Below, one piece after another: positions 58,201 to 64,000 of a stretch of 64,000 bases of DNA; the stretch's first letter is position 1; each line of letters begins with the position of its first letter. The DNA comes from Apiotrichum sp. Y4204. Lineage: Eukaryota > Basidiomycota > Tremellomycetes > Trichosporonales > Trichosporonaceae. The notes beneath the pieces are model-generated. The model searched no databases. It was not told where the DNA came from and saw nothing but the letters and a program-made list of their open reading frames with translations. The position numbers and the translations under genes are program-made. The DNA is taken from positions 62,001 to 126,000 of the forward strand of contig JAMYHL010000055.1 in NCBI GenBank assembly GCA_025531455.1. Reading direction: 5' to 3'.

Positions 58201-59439
58201 CTGAGGCGACTCCGATCAGCATCACCCGCAGTGATATCTACGGTCTGTTGGGTGTCATGGTGCGGAACATCCCTGCAGTTACGGCCGGCAAGAGCGGAGA
58301 CCCGATGGAGAGCGTGCTCAATGAGCTCGAGGGCCCACCACTGGAGTATGACCGCGGCAAGAACACGGTCCGCGTGCGGTTAACGAACCGCCTTGCCCAG
58401 CTGCAGCCGAGTGACCCGCGGCAAGCGCAGCTCCGGGAGATGGAGGTCCAAGCAAAGCGCCATGTCCTTGCTGTCCTTCGCGTACAGACCGGTAAAACAC
58501 TTTACGACATCTTCCTCGACCACCCTGGAGAAGAGGAGGAGCAGCGGTGGATCTATGAAGTGCACCGCGACATTGCGCTCGAGCAGGCGCGTCTCGCCCG
58601 CCACGACCTGCCGCCTACACCCGCCGAGGCCGAGTACCAGATGGAAAGCATCCGAGCGTGAGTGTGCTACTGACGATCCCTTTCCAAGCAGTTCTAACTC
58701 TCCAGACTTCCGTTCCACGAGGTCAAGTCGCGTGCGATCGAGTTCTGCATGGCGCTGCAGGAGCACGGGCGCCTGGACCGCGACTCCAAGTTCCAGGGCC
58801 TTCTTGTGTCGATTGCGAGCGACATCAAGGAGAAGCACCGGTTACGCCAGAAGCGCAAGGTCGACCTGCGCGCCATGTCGGAAGCGCACGCCAACCTCAC
58901 GGAGAAACGGCAGGACTGCGAGGAGCGCATCCAGAGCTACCACGACTACATTGACTCTGCGATGGCCGCATTGCAACAGTGAGTGAACAGGGTTAGATAT
59001 CGCTAACATTTCAGGAAGAAGAAGGCGCCGTTCATGTCCAAGCACTTTTGGCACCAGAAGCGGCACGGCGCGAAAAAGTCCAAGTTTGGCTCGTACCGCT
59101 ACACGGCCGCCGAGTTGTACGAGAAGGGTGTGCTGCTGTCTGTCAACCAGTGCTCGCCGCGGCAGTTTGACAAGATCCACATTGTCATTTCGTCAGACGA
59201 CGTTGGCGTGTTCACGCTCGAGATGACAAACACCATCGGCGCCAGTGCAAGCGGTACCGAGGAGCTGCGGATGGAGGATCTGCTCCAGGCGCAGTTTGAC
59301 AACAATGTCCGCCTCGACCTGTTCGACGCCAGCGCCGCGTTCAATTTGAACATGCTTATTCACCAGATCAACAAGAGTGAGTGACACGAAATCGCCACAC
59401 AACCTTTTTCTAACGTACCCAGAGTTTTACGCATCATAG
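52261..59439 (+). CDS. IQGAP/Rng2-family cytokinesis scaffold
   Basis: IQGAP proteins link calmodulin, actin and Rho/Ras-type GTPases at the cytokinetic ring. Five short introns (55664-55699, 57725-57759, 58658-58705, 58979-59014, 59377-59422; 35-48 nt) join six exons into 2325 codons. Residues 1 to about 940 are disordered and Ser/Pro-rich, with internal repeats. A calponin-homology domain follows (WMDRQRHALAAYEYL to IFCIHVLSHLLARLG, about 945-1060). About 13 IQ motifs (LQxxxRG type) occupy about 1145-1555. The RasGAP-related domain starts near 1637 (RKLALYEHLFFTLQTEPQYL) and the RasGAP C-terminal domain lies near 2118-2300 (AIEFCMALQEHGRLDRDSKF). It ends NKKFYAS. Family members are usually about 1500-1700 residues, so this is long. 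GAP activity is normally absent in the family. Confidence 0.95.
53527..54090 (+). repeat. Intragenic peptide repeats in the IQGAP N-terminal extension
   Basis: A SPFGERLR unit occurs twice (about 53527 and 53627). It is followed by three copies of a longer unit, of the form SPSKL.PR...VLRRARSI, at about 53752, 53869 and 53995. The second and third copies share a 13-residue stretch, TDYVQPTVPVLRR. Each contains SPSK or SPTK, sites compatible with proline-directed kinases. Confidence 0.85.
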
Positions 59440-59717
59440 AGACCCGACCCGGATGGGATAATCCTGAATGTTATGTATCCTAGGACGCGTTCGTATCTGT
59501 ACCGTTGACTATGTCATGCAAGTGGTTTCAGTGTGGGGTGCAGTGGGATGAGGCCAAAAAGCGATGAGGGAAACGACCGACAAGTCGGGGTCAGAGGTCG
59601 CTGCACAGGAGAGGAAGCTGCATGATGACCAAAAGAGGAGTCTAGTATCTATATAGTAGTGTGAATAGATAGGAAGATCGAGCCGATGTGACAGATGTGA
59701 TAGTTGTAGGGGGTCGC

Positions 59718-60778
59718 CTATGAGTACGTCGAGTCCGAGTCGACAGTCATTGTCCGCCCTTGAGGCATATCCGGCGGCTGCATCGGCAGAGATGGAGGGT
59801 GTATGCTCTGCGGCTTCTCACCAGCACCAAGCGCCTCCTCGACGCTCACGCTCACTTTCCCCCCTGGTTTCCCGCAGTGCTCATCCTCGCGCACCTCGCC
59901 GCGCTGCGTCCCCTCTTCCTCGTCTTCATCCCCTCTCGCCGCCCTCGCCTTTTTCCGCCGCTGGACCGCCGCGAGGACCGGCTTGAGGACGACCACCACG
60001 CCATCAAGAACCACAACGAGGAAATACTGCACAAACGCAGTAGAGTCGAATTGCTTGCGGAAAAACAGCGATATCCCACTGAAAACGCCGCCGAAAATGT
60101 CCACGAGCATAAAACTAATGCTAATCCCCACGACCTCGCCGCGGAGGTAGATTTCATAGTACTGCGGCAGGAGGCCGAGGATGAGGAGCGCGCTCGTGAT
60201 CCACCCGTACATCTGCTGTGGCCAGGTGACCCCGTTCCTTTCGCCGGCCCAGAGAGCGTACACGCTGCCCGTCTCAAAGCCCGCGAAAAAGGCGTAAAAA
60301 ACAAACATGTAGGCGAGCGTTTTCCAGAGAGGATACCGCTTGCCATAGTACAGGCACTGCGCCCATGCCAGCACGCTGAACCCGCCAAATGCCTGGGGTT
60401 GGACCTGGTGTTAGGCGGTGAGCGCGGGATGCGTCGCGAGATGGGCATGGGACATGGACAATGGGAGATGAAGTGATGGAATTGATAAAGGTATCGATTC
60501 TCCGGTATTGTCCGCCGCATCTCATGGACTCATGACTCACCTGGAGGGGAATACTCGACCGCATCGAGACGAGATACGAGCCCTGGAAGATGGTCGCGAG
60601 CGCCCACACGCTATCGTCAGAGAAATAATACATTGATGACTCACAACATGAGCGCGGGAGAAAGGCCGTCGACGCTCTTGGTGCGGTACGACTTGATAAT
60701 CTGCGGGACGACCTGGACGGACCAGAGCACCGCGCCAATCGTCGCGAGCACCTTGTCCGCGACGGCGTTCTCCTTCAT
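59718..60778 (-). CDS. Fungal PQ-loop repeat membrane protein
   Basis: Seven-helix PQ-loop (MtN3/saliva-related) proteins include cystinosin and vacuolar amino-acid exporters; the fungal subgroup seen here has no fixed substrate. The first exon has GAVLWSVQVVPQIIKSYRTK and SVDGLSPALM, the first PQ-loop. The next two exons supply QGSYLVSMRSSIPLQV and LAWAQCLYYGKRYPLWKTLA. The second PQ-loop is LLILGLLPQYYEIYLRGEVV followed by GISISFMLVDIFGGVFSGIS. The start chosen is ATG at 60778 (MKENAVADKVLATIG); an in-frame ATG further upstream at 60886 would add 36 non-hydrophobic residues. The C-terminal tail is hydrophilic and ends MTVDSDSTYS. Confidence 0.85.
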
Positions 60779-62001
60779 CCCAACAACAAAGAGTGGGGGC
60801 CCAAGTGGCGAGAAATAGCTGAGCGCGGGGTTCCGGGTTCTGTGAACTCTGCGATTTTCTAGTGGTCGAAGGGAATTACAACGCAAGATGGCGGCACGGC
60901 GCTCAAGTGCCTGTCATGGTTGAGAGATAAGATGTGAGATGCAAAGTTCCAAGTTGCAGGTTTCCCCGAGGATATGCGCCAGACGTGACACATTTCTCAA
61001 CGACGCACATGCTCACCATACAGAAAGAGTCGCAGATGGCCGAAAAGCGACAGACTACAGTACCACTCACAGCGGCCCGCGTAATCTGTGGAGCGGGCAG
61101 GTCACAATTCCCTCCGGATCTTACACCTCTCCTGCACTCTGCAGTCTGCAGTCGTCCGCCGCCCGCGCCGACGTTGCGTACGCCGACGCCGAGCCGGGGG
61201 CACGGTTCATGTTTGCGCTGCCGGCCAGTGAAACCCGGACGAAGCGGACGGAGGGGTTTAGCCTGATTTCACAGTCGCCGCTGGGAAGGAGGCATTCCTG
61301 TCAAAGCTTGCAGACTGCGGACACCGTTGTCCCTATATCTGCTCCGCGTAGCGAGCAAGTATGGCATACCGAGCTCCCCGTCTGCTCCTCTTTCGAAGAG
61401 ACGGTTTGTGCGTAACGAACTCCACAGGATGCGGGGGATACCTTGCTAGGGGCTCGCGCGCAAGCACCAAGTACTAACTCGTCCTTACCATCTTCACCAT
61501 CGTACTCTCCGCCACACAGGGATCCTAGGCGGCCAGTGTCGGCCAAATAGCTCTCGGACATGTGGGACCGACTCGTTGTACCGCTCGATTCCCTCGATAC
61601 GCAGCGCGACGAGCCCTATGGCGACAACCATGTCCTTCGGGATCGGGCCACCGTACACCTTGCCACTGGCTGATCTCGTGAGCCCAATCTCGGGAGTCAC
61701 GCCAGCCGGCGGCGTGGTGCTTGTACAGTACAGCCACACTGCAGCTGTGTACTGTAGTGTACTTTACAGTGACGCAGATGTCGGTTGATGCTGTTCGGGC
61801 CGTGATCCATGCATGAGACCTAAATGTATACTATTGCCGCAGGGCTGATGAGCTTGGACGTATGGACAGCCAGGTGCGAGTGCACGCTGCCCTTGCCAAT
61901 GCCCAGAGGGTCGACTACCTGATTTACAGAGTGTCTGGGGAGATGACTCCTGGCACACGCTGCATATACTCCATGATCCATAATCCATGGTCCACTAGTT
62001 T
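60779..62001. other. Intergenic DNA with a coding-like minus-strand fragment
   Basis: Most of this 1.2 kb shows no gene. One stretch on the minus strand (61494-61739) reads like genuine protein but stands alone; it is listed as a possible gene remnant. A perfect 9-bp inverted repeat TACAGTACA/TGTACTGTA (61724-61732 and 61748-61756, 15-base loop) overlaps its start. Confidence 0.45.
61494..61739 (-). pseudogene. Possible gene remnant, unrecognised protein
   Basis: The 81-codon frame includes ASGKVYGGPIPKDMVVAIGL and VALRIEGIERYNESVPHVRE, with ordinary codon use and balanced composition, unlike the shadow frames around it. There is no obvious upstream exon or start context, and the frame ends shortly after a tryptophan-rich WPPRIPVWRRVRW. 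It could be an exon of an undetected gene or a degraded copy. I do not recognise the family. Confidence 0.3.
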
Positions 62002-63381
62002 CTAGTCCTCATACACGAGCACGGGCTTGATGACCTTGCCAGCATGCATGTCCGCGAGCGCCCTGTCCATATCCTTCCAGTTATACTTCGTGACGATGCG
62101 CTCAACGGGGAACTGGCGTCAGCCTCTCTGTATCTGCGTTTCTACCCACCTTGCCCTGCTTGTGCAACTCGACGAGGCGGGGAACGAGCCGGTGCGGCGT
62201 GTCGTTGCCCTCGACGCACACCTCGATACTGCGCACCCCGAGGAGGATATCGTTAAACTGGAAGAAGAGTTAAGAGAGAGAGCCGCAATAAACTCGTTGT
62301 TTCTTACGGTAATCTGCAGCGGGGCGGGACTCGCGCCAATCTGCACGAGGCGCCCGCGCATGCCGAGCGCGAGAAACGCGTCTTTGGCAGCGACGGGGTG
62401 GCCCGTCGCCTCGATCGCAAAGTCGACGCCGCGGCCGTCGGTAATCTTCCTTGCTTCGTCGGGGACGGAGCATGTCTTGGGGTTGAGCGCGTGCGTTGCG
62501 CCGAGCTCCAACGCCTGGGTAGTGTCAGCATGCACGAGCTCTATCACTTACGAGTTTTAGCCGCTCCTCATTAACATCCATTGCGATGATGGTCTTGGCG
62601 CCGACCGCGACGGCCGCAAAGAGCGCGGCGATACCCACGCCCCCGAGCCCGCAGATGAGCACGGAATGCCGCGCCTGAAGGTCCGCGACATTGAATACCC
62701 CGCCGGCACCAGTCTGCAGCCCACACCCCATCGGCGCGAGCGTGCGCACGTCCGTATCGGGGGGAACGACAACGCAGGAACTTTCCCTCACGAGCGAGTG
62801 GCGGGCAAAGCTCGACTGGCCGAAAAACGAGCCGCCGACCCCCGTGCCCGCCAACTCTCCGCCATCGAGCTGCCCAACGCACGTATACCCGTCAGCCCGC
62901 TTCTTGCCAAAGTTGATATCGGGCCAGGTAGCGCACGCGAACGCCGCGCCCTCGGTGCACGCGTCGCACTTTTCGCATGCCGCGTACGAGAGGAGCACGA
63001 GGTCGCCCTCCTTCCTGCCTTGTCAACCGGCGTACCGTGTACCCGTATATCATTGTTTACTCACAGGCGGGTCACGCCCGACCCGACGGAACGGACGTAT
63101 CCCGCGCCCTCGTGGCCTGGTATCAGAATATGATCAATATCACAGTCTTTTCTTGCGCACCGAGGATGACGGGAAACTTGCCGTCCGGGAGATCCCCGGC
63201 CGCGACGAGCAGATCCGTATGGCAGATCCCGCTCGCCACCATCCTGAATGTCAACCAAAGTCTACTGTCATACTCACTCGATGAGGACCTCGTCGTCCAG
63301 CGGGTCCGAGAGGGTAATGTCGCGCAGGACGAACGGCGCGCCCTTTGATTCGACGACCCACGCCTGTGTCTGTGTCGGCAT
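62002..63381 (-). CDS. Zinc-dependent alcohol dehydrogenase (MDR family)
   Basis: This NAD-linked medium-chain dehydrogenase is related to aryl/benzyl-alcohol dehydrogenases. Exons give MPTQTQAWVVESKGAPFVLR, GICHTDLLVAAGDLPDGKFP with the catalytic Cys, and a GHEGAGYVRSVGSGV block joined across an intron (about 63118-63158). Four structural-zinc cysteines lie in YAACEKCDACTEGAAFACAT. APMGCGLQTGAG supplies the later catalytic-site Cys. CGLGGVGIAALFAAV is the dinucleotide loop, and the Asp in AMDVNEERLKL suggests NAD rather than NADP. FAIEATGHPVAAKDAFLALG and GRLVQIGASPAPLQIT follow, and the end is MHAGKVIKPVLVYED. Length is about 365-375 residues, normal for the family; the substrate is not predictable. 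Confidence 0.92.
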
Positions 63382-63707
63382 CGTGAGATGAGATAGATGC
63401 AGTATATTGATGGGGGATGTCCTCGGTCTTGGTCGGTCTCGATATTATGCTCGCACCAATGCCCATCTCGGCTCATCCATATCGCCTTGGTCCCTCGGTC
63501 TTCGGACAGGTGTTGTGCGCCGTGCCCACCTCGCTGCCGACTTCGGAGCAACATCCGGCCGACCGGTTATCTAAACGCCACCAGGAACTGATAGCCGATC
63601 CAGGTGACTGCCAAGGCGGCTGTCGGCGTCGCAGGCCTGAATCCTCCCAGTCCATTCACGCTGTTTGATGGCAATGATGTATGGCATGGATATGATACAA
63701 CAAAACA
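63382..63707. other. Intergenic DNA
   Basis: This short gap holds the alcohol dehydrogenase promoter and the 3' flank of the next minus-strand gene. No feature is seen in it. Confidence 0.5.
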
Positions 63708-64000
63708 TTATACGGTAGTACTACTGTCTGGCCCCATGCTCTGCCCCATGCTCTGCTCCATGTTCTGCTGGGCCTTTGTGATGGCCTCGGCTCCGCGCCG
63801 TGCGGTCCACTCGCGCTCCCACTGCTCCTCCTGAGCCGCGTCAAACGCCTCCTTGCCCTCGCCCCACCGTTCCTGTACATCGCTAATGTCCGCGTACGGG
63901 TCGCCAGGCATGAGGCCCGACGCAGACGAAAAGAGCGCGTGCATGTTTTCCGTCGTCGTGACGCCCCCCGCCGGCATGAACACGTAGCCCGTTACCTTGT
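63708..64000 (-). CDS. 3' end of an unrecognised gene, truncated by the window edge
   Basis: The last 97 codons read KVTGYVFMPAGGVTTTENMH, then GLMPGDPYADISDVQERWGE and a charged helix QEEQWEREWTARRGAEAITK, ending MGPDSSTTV. The frame is open to the end of the window, so the start lies outside. I do not recognise the family. Confidence 0.6.
   Translation of the reverse strand, partial: KVTGYVFMPAGGVTTTENMHALFSSASGLMPGDPYADISDVQERWGEGKEAFDAAQEEQWEREWTARRGAEAITKAQQNMEQSMGQSMGPDSSTTV

Overview
The window is nuclear DNA of a GC-rich basidiomycete fungus, most likely a tremellomycete yeast (Trichosporonales-like; this assignment is an inference). The reasons are many short introns (about 33-100 nt) with GTGAGT/GTAAGT donors and CTGAC/CTAAC branch points close to the acceptor, genes packed on both strands, alanine-, serine- and proline-rich low-complexity tails, and basidiomycete versions of conserved proteins. 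I found no transposon, CRISPR array, tRNA, rRNA or viral gene. Exon boundaries were placed by hand from splice consensus and reading frame.

Layout. 1-3,086 shows no convincing gene. 3,087-7,156 holds two plus-strand extracellular proteins: a single-pass membrane protein and a small secreted ricin-B-type lectin. 7,741-10,007 (minus) is CDP-diacylglycerol synthase. 10,600-11,480 (plus) has no coding potential but shows three roughly 200-nt introns between tiny exons, with snoRNA-like signals inside; it is read here as a non-coding snoRNA host gene. 11,516-12,398 (minus) is a GNAT acetyltransferase built from micro-exons and very short introns. 15,364-16,947 (plus) is a beta-carbonic anhydrase. 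17,385-19,124 (minus) is an orphan protein, 19,478-21,125 (minus) a Gfo/Idh/MocA-type oxidoreductase, and 21,556-21,810 (minus) a short mitochondrial-presequence ORF that could be its first exon.

23,809-26,438 (minus) is a very acidic orphan. 27,172-28,328 (minus) is a lactonase-type beta-propeller. 28,659-31,549 (minus) is the CCR4-NOT E3 ligase NOT4, divergent from the splicing factor BUD13 (32,338-33,513, plus). 35,865-38,752 (plus) is a Pal1-family morphology protein. 39,450-47,598 (minus) is full-length GCN1. 48,095-51,094 (minus) is the rRNA methyltransferase SPB1, divergent from a very large IQGAP/Rng2 protein (52,261-59,439, plus). 59,718-60,778 (minus) is a PQ-loop membrane protein, 62,002-63,381 (minus) a zinc alcohol dehydrogenase, and 63,708-64,000 (minus) the 3' end of a gene leaving the window.

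How the genes relate. This is a normal eukaryotic chromosome arm rather than an operon or a biosynthetic cluster. Themes recur without evidence of co-regulation: ribosome production and surveillance (SPB1, GCN1, NOT4), RNA processing (BUD13, the putative snoRNA host), and cell cortex and polarity (Pal1, IQGAP). The least described items are the putative intronic snoRNA host, the micro-exon and ultra-short-intron architecture, and the roughly 940-residue repeat-bearing N-terminal extension of the IQGAP protein.
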